Shown here in pieces: positions 33,203-42,814 of a DNA stretch of 64,000 nt. The stretch's first letter is position 1. Every line of letters starts with the position of its first letter. The notes beneath the pieces were generated by a model. It was not told the origin of the DNA. It saw nothing but the letters and a program-made list of their open reading frames with translations, and did not search any database. The stretch lies in the NCBI RefSeq assembly GCF_000507185.2, contig NZ_AYTM02000002.1, forward strand, positions 5,057,501 to 5,121,500, written 5' to 3'. A program made the translations under genes and the position numbers. Source of the DNA: Pseudomonas syringae KCTC 12500 (GTDB lineage Bacteria > Pseudomonadota > Gammaproteobacteria > Pseudomonadales > Pseudomonadaceae).

Positions 33203-35092
33203 ATGCCCAATCCAATTCCTCTGAAAGACCACGAAAAAGAGACGCGGCTGGTCAATCAGCGCCTGATTGCCTGCGCAGTGCTGGTGGGCGTGCTGGCTGC
33301 CTGTCTGGTCGCGCGCATGTATTTCCTGCAAGTGACAGAGTTCGACTATCACTCGACCATTTCCGAAAACAACCGTGTTCACGTGCTGCCGATCCCGCCC
33401 GAGCGCGGTTTGATCTTTGACCGCAATGGCGAAGTGCTTGCCGACAATCGTCCCAGCTTCAACCTGACCCTGACCCGCGAGCGCGCTGGCGACTGGCACA
33501 AGGTGATCGATGAACTGATGACCCTGCTGGAATTGCCCGACGAAGACCGGATTCTGTTCGACAAGGAGCTGAAGCAGGTTCGTCACCCGTTCGAGCCGGC
33601 AACATTGCTCTACGAACTCACTGAAGAGCAGATCGCAACGCTGGCGGTCAATCAGTACCTGCTGCCGGGCGTGGACGTGGCGGCGCAGTTCGTCCGTCAC
33701 TACCCGTTGGGCGCTCATTTCGCTCATTCGATCGGCTACGTCGGGCGTATCAACGAAAAGGAAGCGGCGCATCTCGACAACGAGTACCGCGGCACGCAGT
33801 CCATCGGCAAGACCGGTGTCGAGCGCTTCTACGAGTCCGAGTTGCACGGCCACGTAGGCTATGAGGAGGTCGAAACCAACGCCCAGGGCCGCGTGCTGCG
33901 AGTGTTGAAACACACTGATCCGGTGCCGGGCAAGAACATCACCCTCACGCTGGACGCGCATTTGCAGGCCGCAGCAGAAAACGCGCTGGGTGATCGGCGC
34001 GGCTCCGTGGTTGCACTGGACCCGGAAACCGGCGACGTGCTGGCGATGGTCAGCAAACCAAGCTTCGACCCCAACCTGTTTGTCACCGGCATCAGCTTCA
34101 AACAATATGCGGCGCTACGCGATTCTATCGACCGGCCACTGTTCAACCGCGTGCTGCGTGGCCTCTACGCGCCGGGCTCGACGGTCAAGCCGGAAGTGGC
34201 GATTGCCGGTCTCGACAGCGGCGTGGTGACGGCCTCGACAAAGGTCTTCGACCCCGGCTATTTCCAGTTGCCGGACTTCGATCACAAATACCGTAACTGG
34301 AACCACAGTGGCGATGGCTGGGTGGACATGGACACCGCGATCATGCGTTCCAATGACACTTATTTCTACACCGTGGCGCACAAGCTCGGCATCGACCGCC
34401 TGCACGACTACATGACCATGTTCGGCATCGGCCAGAAGGTGTCGCTGGACATGTTCGAGGAGTCTGCAGGCTTGATGCCGTCCCGCGAATGGAAGCGGGC
34501 CACGCGTCGCCAGGCATGGTTCCCTGGCGAAACGGTGATTCTCGGCATTGGGCAGGGCTACATGCAGGTCACGCCGTTGCAGCTGGCTCAGGCCACTTCC
34601 CTGATTGCCAGCAAGGGTGTCTGGCATCGCCCGCACCTGGCGATGGAAGTCGGTGACAAGGCACCCGTCGACGAGCATCCGATGCCAAACATCGTGCTGC
34701 ACGATCCCAACGAATGGAATCAGGTCAATACCGGCATGCAGATGGTCATGCACGACCCGCGCGGCATTGCGCGGGATGCGGCCAAGGGCGCTCAGTACCG
34801 CATCGCCGGCAAAAGTGGTACGGCGCAGGTGGTGGCGATCAAGCAGGGTGAGCGCTACAACCGTCTGAAAACACTGGAACGTAACCGCGACAACGCCTTG
34901 TTCGTCGGCTTCGCGCCGGCTGACCATCCCAAGATCGTCGTGTCGGTGACCATCGAGAACGGCGAGGCGGGTGGCCGGGTAGCAGGTCCTGTGGTGCGGG
35001 AGATTCTTGATGCCTGGCTGCTCGACAGCGAGGGCAAGCTCAAACCGGAGTACGCAGCACCCGTCAAGGCACCGGGCAACCCGCACGCCTGA
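33203..35092 (+). CDS. Penicillin-binding protein 2 (monofunctional transpeptidase), stand-alone copy
   Basis: The 629-residue class B PBP cross-links peptidoglycan in cell elongation. It has an N-terminal membrane anchor (about residues 18-40), a pedestal domain (ISENNRVHVLPIPPERGLIFDRNG), and the transpeptidase motifs SxxK (YAPGSTVKP), SxN (MRSNDTYF) and KSGT (AGKSGTAQV). It is not next to rodA, mltB, rlpA or dacA, the usual mrdA cluster, and so is probably a second PBP2. Start ATG 33203 matches the PBP2 N-terminus (PLKDHEKETRLVNQR). Confidence 0.92.
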   Translation: MPNPIPLKDHEKETRLVNQRLIACAVLVGVLAACLVARMYFLQVTEFDYHSTISENNRVHVLPIPPERGLIFDRNGEVLADNRPSFNLTLTRERAGDWHKVIDELMTLLELPDEDRILFDKELKQVRHPFEPATLLYELTEEQIATLAVNQYLLPGVDVAAQFVRHYPLGAHFAHSIGYVGRINEKEAAHLDNEYRGTQSIGKTGVERFYESELHGHVGYEEVETNAQGRVLRVLKHTDPVPGKNITLTLDAHLQAAAENALGDRRGSVVALDPETGDVLAMVSKPSFDPNLFVTGISFKQYAALRDSIDRPLFNRVLRGLYAPGSTVKPEVAIAGLDSGVVTASTKVFDPGYFQLPDFDHKYRNWNHSGDGWVDMDTAIMRSNDTYFYTVAHKLGIDRLHDYMTMFGIGQKVSLDMFEESAGLMPSREWKRATRRQAWFPGETVILGIGQGYMQVTPLQLAQATSLIASKGVWHRPHLAMEVGDKAPVDEHPMPNIVLHDPNEWNQVNTGMQMVMHDPRGIARDAAKGAQYRIAGKSGTAQVVAIKQGERYNRLKTLERNRDNALFVGFAPADHPKIVVSVTIENGEAGGRVAGPVVREILDAWLLDSEGKLKPEYAAPVKAPGNPHA

Positions 35093-35122
35093 TCAGCGTT
35101 TTAAAGCGCTGGCCGAATGACC

Positions 35123-35150
35123 GAGCCCTGAACAGGGCTCAGGTTTTCTG
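35123..35150 (+). terminator. Terminator after the PBP2 gene
   Basis: GAGCCCTG and CAGGGCTC (35123-35130, 35133-35140) form a tight hairpin followed by AGGTTTTCT, 30 bp after the PBP2 stop. Confidence 0.7.
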
Positions 35151-35248
35151 AACTGTCGAGAATGCATCGGGTCGACCACAACAGGCGTGGCAGAGCGCTG
35201 CGCGCGTTTTATCGAACTCATTATCATTGCCTCGACAAGGAACCCCGC

Positions 35249-36967
35249 ATGTCCAAGACCATTGCCGACCACCTCGCGCAAACCCTCGCAGCGGCAGGTG
35301 TTTCGCACATCTGGGGGGTGTCCGGTGACAGCCTCAACGGCCTGACCGACAGCCTGGAACGCACCGATTCGATTCGCTGGATGCACACCCGTCATGAAGA
35401 AGTCGCAGCCTTTGCTGCCGGTGCCCAGGCAGCGTCCAGCGGCAAGCTGGCGGTCTGCGCCGGCAGCTGTGGACCGGGCAACCTGCACCTGATCAATGGC
35501 CTGTACGATTGCCATCGCAACCGTGTGCCGGTACTGGCCATTGCTGCGCATATTCCGTCCTCGGAAATCGGTCTGGATTACTTTCAGGAAACCCATCCGC
35601 AGGAGCTGTTCAAGGAGTGCAGCCACTTCGTCGAGCTGGTCAGCAACCCCGAGCAGTTCCCGCGCGTGCTGGAACGTGCCATGCGTGCCGCTATCAGCCA
35701 GAAAGGTGTGGCGGTGATTGTCTTGCCGGGCGACGTGGCGCTCAGCGATGCGCCGGATGTCGCGGCAAAATGGATCGAAGCCACGGCGCCCAAGGTCGTG
35801 CCTGCCGAAAACGACTTGCAGTCGATGGCCGACATGCTCAACGCTTCCAAAGCCGTCACACTCCTGTGCGGTGCGGGTTGTGAGGGTGCTCACGAGCAGC
35901 TTCTGGCATTGGCGGATACGCTGGGCGCGCCGATCGTTCACGCATTGCGCGGCAAGCAGCACGTCGAGTACGACAACCCGTTCGACGTCGGCATGACCGG
36001 CCTGATCGGTTTCAGCTCCGGCTACCACGCCATGCTGTCCTGCGACACACTGGTCATTCTGGGCAGCAGCTTTCCGTATCGGAATTTCTACCCCGAAAAA
36101 GCCGACATCATCCAGATCGACCTCGATCCGACCCAGCTTGGTCGCCGTACGCCGGTGGCGCTGGGTCTGGTTGGTGGGGTGCGGGAAACCCTGGAAGCGC
36201 TGCAGCCAAAGCTCAAGCCGCATACCGATCGCCGTTTCCTCGACAAGGCTTTGAAGCACTACGCCAAGGCCCGGGAAGAACTGGACGAGCTGGCCACCCC
36301 GACGCCAGATGGCACGCCGATTCATCCGCAGTACCTCACTCGACTGGTCGACGAGCAGGCGGACGACGATGCGATCTTTACCGTCGACGTCGGTACGCCG
36401 ACGCTGTGGGCTGCGCGCTATCTGCACATGAACGGCAAGCGCAGTCTGCTCGGCTCGTTCAACCACGGCTCGATGGCCAATGCCTTGCCACAGGCTTTAG
36501 GGGCCAAGGCTGAACATCCGGATCGTCAGGTCATCGCCCTGTGTGGCGACGGCGGCCTGTCGATGTTGCTGGGCGATCTGCTGAGCATTCGTCAGCTGAA
36601 CCTGCCTATCAAGATGGTGGTGTTCAACAACAGCTCGCTGGGCTTTGTCGACATGGAAATGAAAGCCAGTGGTTATGTGCCGCACGGCACTGACCTGCAT
36701 GAAACCAACTTCGCCGGTATTGCCCTGGGTGCAGGCATTCTGGGCCTGCGTGTCGAGAACGCCGAAGAGTTGCCGGCTGCCTTGCGCAAGGCGTTCGATC
36801 ATCCCGGTCCGGTGCTGATCGACGTTGTCACGGCCAAACAGGAACTGGGCATTCCACCGAAAATCAAGCTGGCCCAGGCCAAGGGCTTCAGCCTGTACAT
36901 GATGCGCGCGATCATGAGCGGGCGCGGCAGTGAAGTGGTGGAACTGGCGAAAACCAACCTGCGTTAA
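35249..36967 (+). CDS. poxB: Pyruvate dehydrogenase (quinone), pyruvate oxidase
   Basis: The 572-residue ThDP- and FAD-dependent enzyme turns pyruvate into acetate and CO2, passing electrons to quinone at the membrane. The three domains of the family are present: [13 protein letters not shown] and [16 protein letters not shown] with the ThDP-activating glutamate, a central FAD domain, and the ThDP/Mg motif ([13 protein letters not shown] to FNNSSLGFV). The C-terminal end ([17 protein letters not shown]) resembles the lipid-activated tail of E. coli PoxB. It is flanked by its own terminator region. Confidence 0.93.
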   Translation: MSKTIADHLAQTLAAAGVSHIWGVSGDSLNGLTDSLERTDSIRWMHTRHEEVAAFAAGAQAASSGKLAVCAGSCGPGNLHLINGLYDCHRNRVPVLAIAAHIPSSEIGLDYFQETHPQELFKECSHFVELVSNPEQFPRVLERAMRAAISQKGVAVIVLPGDVALSDAPDVAAKWIEATAPKVVPAENDLQSMADMLNASKAVTLLCGAGCEGAHEQLLALADTLGAPIVHALRGKQHVEYDNPFDVGMTGLIGFSSGYHAMLSCDTLVILGSSFPYRNFYPEKADIIQIDLDPTQLGRRTPVALGLVGGVRETLEALQPKLKPHTDRRFLDKALKHYAKAREELDELATPTPDGTPIHPQYLTRLVDEQADDDAIFTVDVGTPTLWAARYLHMNGKRSLLGSFNHGSMANALPQALGAKAEHPDRQVIALCGDGGLSMLLGDLLSIRQLNLPIKMVVFNNSSLGFVDMEMKASGYVPHGTDLHETNFAGIALGAGILGLRVENAEELPAALRKAFDHPGPVLIDVVTAKQELGIPPKIKLAQAKGFSLYMMRAIMSGRGSEVVELAKTNLR

Positions 36968-37023
36968 TACATTATAAAAACCTATGGGATGAATAGAAAA
37001 AGTTGCAACTTCTATCCGCTGAG

Positions 37024-37050
37024 ATTGTCACCGCTGTTACAGGTGACAAT
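37024..37050. terminator. Inverted repeat after poxB
   Basis: ATTGTCACC and GGTGACAAT (9 bp each) surround a 9-base loop 57 bp past the poxB stop. It is followed by TTC, not a T-run, so it is either a weak terminator or a regulator site for the next gene. Confidence 0.45.
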
Positions 37051-37147
37051 TTCGGTGTCTCTATATTTCTTTTCTCGCGATGACTGTGCAAGTCGGTCAT
37101 TTCTTTGTGGATCCAAACTTCTCGCACTCTGTGCTTTATTGAATTCG

Positions 37148-37173
37148 CTATTTGAATTAACAAATTCAAATAG
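37148..37173. promoter_or_regulatory. AT-rich 11-bp inverted repeat upstream of the chemoreceptor
   Basis: CTATTTGAATT and AATTCAAATAG pair perfectly around AACA, about 165-190 bp ahead of the chemoreceptor start. The symmetry and AT content suggest a transcription-factor site. The 370-bp gap between poxB and the chemoreceptor holds no gene. Confidence 0.45.
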
Positions 37174-37338
37174 TGGGTAAAGCTTCCCGGCAGGCAGCCG
37201 AGACAGTCATACGGGAGCAAGACCGGCTACGGCAGGCTGATTACCGAACTGTCCCTGGCGACAAAAAAACGTCGACGCTACAGAACGTTACGCCCTGGAT
37301 ATTCTTTATAGAAAAGTCTGCATGTCATGAGGTCTGCA

Positions 37339-39300
37339 ATGCTTAGAAATGCTCCTTTGAGTATGAAACTGCTGCTTATTTTAATATTCCCCCTGCTAGG
37401 CTTTCTGGCCTTCGCAGGTCTGTTCGTCGCTGACAAAAGCGAAAACCTCGGTGACATGAGGCGCGCAGTGACAGCCACCGCGGTTGCACAGAAACTGAGT
37501 AACGTGGTCACCACCATTCAGCGTGAGCGCGGCGCCAGCGGCGTGTTTCTGGGCAGCGGCGGCAAGTCCATGCAGGACAAGCTGAAGGCCTTCCGTCAGG
37601 AAACCGACAAGGCGATAAGCGAGATGCGCACCCAGTCGACCGACGGCATTCCCGGCCCCGACAAAGTCTACCGCGCACTGGACGACCTGAACGCGCTGCG
37701 TCTCAAGATCGATACGCTGGGGATCAACAACACCGAGTCCTCTACGCGGTTCACCGACGTTATCAAAACACTCGTCGGGTTCTCCTATTCGCTGGAAGCC
37801 AGTATCGAAGATCCGGAAATACTGCGCGGCTTGAGTTCGCTCAACCAGTTCGTGGATATGAAGGAGCGTGCCGGTCGCGAGCGCGTACTGCTCGTTCAGG
37901 CATTCAACCAGAATCGCTTTGATGCGCCACTGTTATCGCGCTTCAGTCGTAACCTGGGAGAGTTCTCCGGCTACCTCGAAGCCTTTCAACGCTGGTCACC
38001 TGAAGTATTCAAGACCAAACTCAATGATGTCATGCAGCAGCCGGGCTCGCTGGAAGTGGCGCGCTTGCAGCGTCTGGGCTTCGATACTCCGCTGGGTGAC
38101 CCGCTCAACGTCAAGCCGGAAGACTGGTTCAACCTTTCCACCGCGCGTATCGACATGATGGCCAATGTAGAAGCAGAGCTTGGCCAGAACGTCGTCGGCC
38201 TGGCAACGGATGCGCGTAGCTCCGCTCAAAGCAGCCTGTACGTGGCTGTTGCCACTGTCGTTCTGATGCTGATCGTGGTGCTGTGGCTGGCGTCGGTGAT
38301 CATCCGCAACATCAAGGTTGCGGTTGTCGATGTGAACCGCACGCTGATGGCACTTTCCACACGTGATCTGACCGCCCGGACCCGTTATGTCGGCAAGGAC
38401 GAGTTCGGCGAGATCTCGCGCAATCTGGACAACATGGCGCAACAGATCAGTGATGTCATCCGCGACATCGGCAGCGCCACGGCACAGGTTGCCACCGCCG
38501 CCGAGCAGTCTTCCGCAGTGGCGTTGCAAACCAATCAGAACGTGGCGCAACAACGCCAGGGCACTGATCAGGTCGCTACTGCCATCAGCGAGATGAGTGC
38601 CACGGTGAAGGATGTAGCACGCAGCACCACTGACGCGGCCGAGATGTCACAGCGCGTAAACAACAGCACCCTGCAGGGCAAGACCGAAATCGACAACACC
38701 ATCGGCCTGATTCAGGGGCTCTCGGTGCAGGCTGAAGAAACTTCACGGATCATTGACGAGCTCAAGGGCGAGAGCAACTCGATCTCCTCGGTGCTCGATG
38801 TCATTCGTGGCGTCGCCGACCAGACCAACCTGCTGGCGCTCAACGCAGCTATCGAGGCTGCACGTGCCGGCGAGCAGGGGCGTGGTTTCGCGGTGGTTGC
38901 CGACGAAGTACGCAATCTGGCCAAGAAGACTCAGGACTCTACCGTCAGCATCCAGAAAATGATCGCCAACCTGCAGTCCGGCTCGGAACGGGCTGCCGCG
39001 TCGATGCAGGAAACTCTGGGCAAGGCGCAGGAGGGTGCCAGCAACGTCGTACGCGCTGGTGAACTGCTGGAAGAAATTGCCGAGGGCATCGCGACCATCA
39101 GCGACCGCAACATCCAGGTCGCTTCGGCCGCTGAAGAGCAAAGCCTGGTGGCCGAAGAGATCCACCGCAACGTCGACGACATCAACTCGCTGGTCATCCA
39201 GGTCAGTGCCGGTGCCGAGCAGACTGCCGTCACCAGTCGCGAACTCGCGCGTCTGGCTGAGCAGCAGCAGGGGCTGGTGGGTCGCTTCAAGGTGAGCTGA
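37339..39300 (+). CDS. Methyl-accepting chemotaxis protein with NIT sensor domain
   Basis: A membrane chemoreceptor of about 653 residues. The first helix is [22 protein letters not shown]. The periplasmic part carries the NIT (nitrate- and nitrite-sensing) pattern [16 protein letters not shown] and a helical bundle up to about residue 290. A second helix ([21 protein letters not shown]), a HAMP domain and the signalling coiled coil follow, with the conserved tip [23 protein letters not shown] 37339 is chosen; ATG 37327 adds four residues. Nitrate sensing is inferred from the domain. Confidence 0.9.
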   Translation: MLRNAPLSMKLLLILIFPLLGFLAFAGLFVADKSENLGDMRRAVTATAVAQKLSNVVTTIQRERGASGVFLGSGGKSMQDKLKAFRQETDKAISEMRTQSTDGIPGPDKVYRALDDLNALRLKIDTLGINNTESSTRFTDVIKTLVGFSYSLEASIEDPEILRGLSSLNQFVDMKERAGRERVLLVQAFNQNRFDAPLLSRFSRNLGEFSGYLEAFQRWSPEVFKTKLNDVMQQPGSLEVARLQRLGFDTPLGDPLNVKPEDWFNLSTARIDMMANVEAELGQNVVGLATDARSSAQSSLYVAVATVVLMLIVVLWLASVIIRNIKVAVVDVNRTLMALSTRDLTARTRYVGKDEFGEISRNLDNMAQQISDVIRDIGSATAQVATAAEQSSAVALQTNQNVAQQRQGTDQVATAISEMSATVKDVARSTTDAAEMSQRVNNSTLQGKTEIDNTIGLIQGLSVQAEETSRIIDELKGESNSISSVLDVIRGVADQTNLLALNAAIEAARAGEQGRGFAVVADEVRNLAKKTQDSTVSIQKMIANLQSGSERAAASMQETLGKAQEGASNVVRAGELLEEIAEGIATISDRNIQVASAAEEQSLVAEEIHRNVDDINSLVIQVSAGAEQTAVTSRELARLAEQQQGLVGRFKVS

Positions 39301-39323
39301 CAACAAGCTGTTAGTGTGTTGTG

Positions 39324-39359
39324 AAAAGGCCTGGAAGCGAAAGTTTTCAGGCCTTTTTG
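39324..39359 (+). terminator. Rho-independent terminator of the NIT chemoreceptor
   Basis: The stem AAAAGGCCTG / CAGGCCTTTT with a 14-base loop is followed by TTTTTG, 24 bp after the stop codon. Confidence 0.9.
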
Positions 39360-39460
39360 TTGGTCTGCGGATACTGTCGTGCCGCGGTCTCTGATCACCA
39401 TCGATAGTCCGTCAGCCATGACCCTTCAGTCACCTTTTCACGTAACCCCACGTCCCGCTT

Positions 39461-39500
39461 ACGATTATGTAGTGACTAAAAATAATCACTACATAATCGT
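39461..39500. repeat. Perfect 15-bp inverted repeat with 10-base spacer
   Basis: ACGATTATGTAGTGA (39461-39475) and TCACTACATAATCGT (39486-39500) are exact reverse complements around an A/T-only-but-one spacer. AT-rich and lying in a gap with no assigned gene, it looks like an operator or a recombination site rather than a terminator. Confidence 0.6.
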
Positions 39501-39524
39501 TGACGCACTCCATTTGCCCTTGCA

Positions 39525-39884
39525 TTATGCAGCTGTCTCCCTGATCGGGAGCGCTGCAAAAGGTGTGATGAACAGGCTCGGCAAGCCGTCGAGATGTTCC
39601 CGGATGTAGGCTGCCCACAAGGCAGATTGATGGAGCTGAACTGGCATTTGTCGTCGATAAGGGCGAGAAGCTGGCGAAATGTCCTCATGATGCTTGTAAC
39701 GGATCGATTGCCGATCCTGGGCCGGGTCTTTGGGTTTCGTGACTTCTTCTCTTTGCGCTGATGCCGCTGTGTAGCGGCTCTTCATCAAGGCTACCTGCAT
39801 GTCCTTGAGGGCTGGAACGGTATTCAACGCACATTCAATCGTGTTGCGTTGCTGAAGTTCTGGCGCATGAACTTGACGTATCAA
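39525..39884 (-). CDS. Uncertain ORF, possible gene remnant
   Basis: This 119-residue frame is not recognised. The end (QLHQSALWAAYIREHLDGLPSLFITPFAALP) reads like real protein, with normal Pseudomonas codons, while the first half is rich in Arg, Gln and Lys and looks degraded; QQRNTIECALN is faintly transposase-like. No ribosome binding site is convincing. It may be a decayed gene joined to the inverted repeat at 39461. Treat as low-confidence. Confidence 0.25.
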   Translation of the reverse strand: MIRQVHAPELQQRNTIECALNTVPALKDMQVALMKSRYTAASAQREEVTKPKDPAQDRQSIRYKHHEDISPASRPYRRQMPVQLHQSALWAAYIREHLDGLPSLFITPFAALPIRETAA

Positions 39885-39918
39885 TTATTGAACAGTCTAT
39901 GAGCGAAGGGGCATCAAC

Positions 39919-40236
39919 ATGAATATCAACACACAACCGACTATTGATGAACTGGCTGGTCTGTTTGCTGCGTGCAAAGACACGCTGGATAACCATATCG
40001 CCTGGGTAGCCGAGTCGGGTGAAGTTCGCGTCGACGCCATGTCGCCGTTCACGCAAGAGCACGAGTTTCGTGATGCGCACCCGCAAATGCGCGCAGCCCT
40101 GAAGATGTTCCGTCGTGGCCAGGGTTATGTTGGCAAGAAGGCCGCTGCCGATCGTGCCTACATGGAGGACACGCTGCAGGCGTTGAAAGGTGAGTGGCAG
40201 AACACTCGTCGGCAGGCGCACTCGCAGGTTGCCTGA
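39919..40236 (+). CDS. Small hypothetical protein
   Basis: A 105-residue soluble, helical, charged protein (PTIDELAGLFAACKDTLDNHIAWVAESGEVRV, then a basic stretch MFRRGQGYVGKKAAADRAYMEDTLQAL). It is not recognised. A strong terminator 20 bp after its stop and a sensible start (AAGGGG upstream of ATG 39919) support a real gene. Confidence 0.65.
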   Translation: MNINTQPTIDELAGLFAACKDTLDNHIAWVAESGEVRVDAMSPFTQEHEFRDAHPQMRAALKMFRRGQGYVGKKAAADRAYMEDTLQALKGEWQNTRRQAHSQVA

Positions 40237-40256
40237 GCAGGTCATCGCATGTCTTG

Positions 40257-40294
40257 AAGCCTGTTCCCGATCCGCGATCGGGAACAGGCTTTTT
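40257..40294. terminator. Strong Rho-independent terminator
   Basis: A 16-bp perfect stem (40257-40272 with 40276-40291), loop CGC, then further T residues (five in all from 40290). It follows the hypothetical gene at 39919 and is the cleanest terminator of this region. Confidence 0.92.
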
Positions 40295-40441
40295 GGTTTT
40301 CGGCATCGGGAGGGCGAAGGCCTTATCGGTTGTACAAAGTGATTTTGCTGGTATAGATTCCGGGAGTGAGTCAGTGCATCTGACTCGTCTCGTTCCCAGC
40401 CTGCCATTGAAGTCGTGGCAGTGCCTATACAGAGGTTGCCG

Positions 40442-40960
40442 ATGCGTGCGCCACGATGGTTATGGTTGGTGATGTTACTTAGCGCCGGCGCTTCGGCGGA
40501 CTGGCGCGAGGCATTGCCCAATGCTCAGGTCGTCGGCGGTGGCGATTTGAGCCTGTTCGGCTTTCGTGTCTATACGGCCAGGTTGCTAAGCCCCACCAAG
40601 CCCTTCGTCGCGGATGCACCGCTGGCTCTCGAGCTGACCTACCACCGCGACATTGACCGGGAAGATCTGGTCGATGCCAGTATCGATGAGATCAAGCGTA
40701 TTTCCGGTTCGAAGGTGACCGAACAGCAACTGACTGAATGGCGCCAGCAGATGAACCAATCATTTGTCGACGTCCAGCCGGGCATGAAGATTACCGGCGT
40801 CTATCTGCCTGGCCGCGAAGCGCGGTTTTATGTGGGTGACAAGCTCCAGCATGTGGTGCCCGACAGCCAGTTCGCCAAGGCTTTCTTTTCCATCTGGCTG
40901 GACCCGAAAACCCGTAACCCCGAACTTCGCGAGCAGTTGCTCGGCAGTACCGGCTCATGA
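40442..40960 (+). CDS. Chalcone isomerase-like exported protein
   Basis: A 172-residue protein with a signal peptide (WLWLVMLLSAGASADW) and the chalcone-isomerase-like fold seen in many proteobacterial proteins: VVGGGDLSLFGFRVYTARLL, LELTYHRDIDREDLVDASIDEIKRI and SIWLDPKTRNPELREQLLG. Bacterial members are not flavonoid enzymes as far as known; they may bind fatty acids. ATG 40442 gives a good signal peptide. It ends 17 bp before the DUF3833 gene, so the two are one operon. Confidence 0.85.
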   Translation: MRAPRWLWLVMLLSAGASADWREALPNAQVVGGGDLSLFGFRVYTARLLSPTKPFVADAPLALELTYHRDIDREDLVDASIDEIKRISGSKVTEQQLTEWRQQMNQSFVDVQPGMKITGVYLPGREARFYVGDKLQHVVPDSQFAKAFFSIWLDPKTRNPELREQLLGSTGS

Positions 40961-40977
40961 CCCATCAAGGAGGGCGC

Positions 40978-41511
40978 ATGCTGAGAAAGTGGATGTTAAT
41001 GCTGTGTGTGGGGCTTGTACTGAGCGGCTGCGGTGGCGTGCCGGTAACCCGTTACAGTCAGGAAGCGCCGAAGCTCGATCTGCGCCAGTACTTCACCGGG
41101 CGTGTCGAGGCCTGGGGAATGTTTCAAAAACGCTCTGGTGAAGTCACCAAGCGCTTTACCGTGGTGATCGACGGGCACAGTGAAGGCGAAGTGCTGGTCA
41201 TGCATGAGGCCTTCAGCTACAGCGATGGCACCAAGCAGGTGAGGGAGTGGCGCTTGCGTCCCGATGGCCCAGGGCGCTGGAAGGGCACGGCTGGTGATGT
41301 AGTTGGCGAGGCCTATGGCGAATTGTCAGGCAACAGCTTCCACTGGAACTATGTGCTCAGGTTGCCGGTGGATGGCACCGAGTATGACGTGAGCCTGGAT
41401 GACTGGATGTACCTGATCGACGAGAAGACCATGGCCAATCGTTCGTCGATGACCAAGCTGGGTGTCGAAGTCGGGCAGATCACCTTGTTCTTTCGCAAGG
41501 CCGGTAAATAA
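40978..41511 (+). CDS. DUF3833 family lipoprotein
   Basis: A 177-residue lipoprotein: signal LMLCVGLVLSGCGG with lipobox, then the DUF3833 body (LDLRQYFTGRVEAWGMFQKRSGEVTKRFTV, FSYSDGTKQVREWRL, NRSSMTKLGVEVGQITLFF). Relatives are found near cyclopropane fatty acid and photolyase-type genes, suggesting an envelope lipid role; unproven. ATG 40978 has a strong AGGAGGG; ATG 40957 overlapping the previous stop is a weaker alternative. Confidence 0.85.
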   Translation: MLRKWMLMLCVGLVLSGCGGVPVTRYSQEAPKLDLRQYFTGRVEAWGMFQKRSGEVTKRFTVVIDGHSEGEVLVMHEAFSYSDGTKQVREWRLRPDGPGRWKGTAGDVVGEAYGELSGNSFHWNYVLRLPVDGTEYDVSLDDWMYLIDEKTMANRSSMTKLGVEVGQITLFFRKAGK

Positions 41512-41514
41512 ACA

Positions 41515-41532
41515 ACGCCTCGTATGAGGCGT
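41515..41532. terminator. Bidirectional terminator hairpin between DUF3833 and moaA
   Basis: ACGCCTC-gtat-GAGGCGT sits between the converging genes; on the minus strand it is followed by TGTTTATTT. A second hairpin, GGGCGGCTG/CAGCCGCCC (41542-41560), overlaps the last moaA codons. Confidence 0.7.
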
Positions 41533-41550
41533 CATCCTTCAGGGCGGCTG

Positions 41551-42549
41551 TCAGCCGCCCGTCATATTCATGAAGCGCACCACCTGCACGCCATCGTCGT
41601 GGGTGAAGTTGTGGCTCCACGGCTTGAGCTGCATGGCGTCGATGATGGCTTTTTCGAGCTTTTCCGGCTGGCCGGGATTGGCGCGCAATACCGCCTTCAA
41701 ATCCACGGAGTGCTCGTTGCCCAGGCACAGCAGCAGGCGACCTTCGACGGTCATGCGCACGCGATTGCAGGTGCCGCAGAAGTTATGGCTGTGCGGGGAG
41801 ATGAAGCCGATGCGAATGCCCGGCGCCTCGGCCAGGCGCCAGTAGCGCGATGGCCCTTGAGTCGAGTCAGTCGAAGGCACCAGCGTGTAACGTTCGGCAA
41901 TGCGTTCGCGCACCTGATCGCTGGAGTAGAAGGACTCGGCGCGGCTGTGCTCGCTGATGATGCCCAGCGGCATCTCTTCGATGAACGAGACGTCCAGGTT
42001 GCGATCGATGGCGAACGCTAACAGGTCGTTGATCTCATCATCATTGCGGCCGTGCATCACCACGCAGTTGAGCTTGGTGTGCACAAAACCGGCGGCGTTG
42101 GCGGCATCGATGCCGGCAATCACTTTGTGCAGATCGCCTGTACGGGTCAGCTCGCGGAAACGCTGTGGGTCGAGGCTGTCCAGGCTGATGTTGAGACGCG
42201 TGACGCCGGCCTTGAACAGCGGGGCAGCCAGTTTGTCCAGCTGCGAACCGTTGGTGGTCATGCACAGTTCACGCAGGCCGGGCAGGGCGGCGATCTTCTC
42301 GCAAAGCCCCACCACACCTGCGCGTACCAGCGGTTCACCACCGGTCAGACGAATCTTGCGCGTGCCCAGTGCCACGAAGCGCTCGGCCACCTGGAGGATC
42401 TCCTCCAGCGACAGAATCTGTTGCCGAGGCAGAAACGTCATCTCTTCGGCCATGCAGTACACGCAGCGAAAATCACAGCGGTCGGTGACCGACATACGCA
42501 GATAATCGACTTTACGTGCAAAGCGGTCCATCAGGACGGGTTCTGACAT
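41551..42549 (-). CDS. moaA: GTP 3',8-cyclase MoaA (molybdenum cofactor)
   Basis: This radical-SAM enzyme begins molybdopterin synthesis by cyclising GTP. The 332-residue protein has the N-terminal cluster motif CDFRCVYC (CxxxCxxC), the glycine motif [10 protein letters not shown], and the C-terminal cluster cysteines ([12 protein letters not shown] and LLLCLG). The usual GG tail is present (NMTGG). It stands alone, away from moaB/C/D/E. Pseudomonads often carry two moaA copies, and this may be one of them. Confidence 0.95.
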   Translation of the reverse strand: MSEPVLMDRFARKVDYLRMSVTDRCDFRCVYCMAEEMTFLPRQQILSLEEILQVAERFVALGTRKIRLTGGEPLVRAGVVGLCEKIAALPGLRELCMTTNGSQLDKLAAPLFKAGVTRLNISLDSLDPQRFRELTRTGDLHKVIAGIDAANAAGFVHTKLNCVVMHGRNDDEINDLLAFAIDRNLDVSFIEEMPLGIISEHSRAESFYSSDQVRERIAERYTLVPSTDSTQGPSRYWRLAEAPGIRIGFISPHSHNFCGTCNRVRMTVEGRLLLCLGNEHSVDLKAVLRANPGQPEKLEKAIIDAMQLKPWSHNFTHDDGVQVVRFMNMTGG

Positions 42550-42814
42550 TTCACCTTCTAAATAATCGATTGGGCTGTATTACCGGATTTGGAGGCCAGT
42601 GCGTGACAAGGGTTCAGCCAATTTGCGGTGTCCTGATTTCAGGATCGATTGCAGACTGGCAAAGTGCCTTGCACGAGTTACATAGTAGCTGTACGCATTG
42701 CTGCTTGCACTGGCTGCATAGGCGCCACGCTAACCGAGTCGAAATGCCGCAGTCCAATTGCTTGTTCCAATACGCTCATCGACACGCTCTATGGCGCTTT
42801 GCCTTGATGGCTGA

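Noticed and set aside
35093..36466. 457-residue minus-strand frame opposite poxB
   Set aside because: Shadow frame without motifs; poxB is clear on the plus strand.
39525..39884. Remnant of an IS5-type transposase
   Set aside because: Only a faint likeness (RNTIECALN) exists; no DDE motifs or terminal repeats of an IS could be seen, so the frame is kept only as uncertain.
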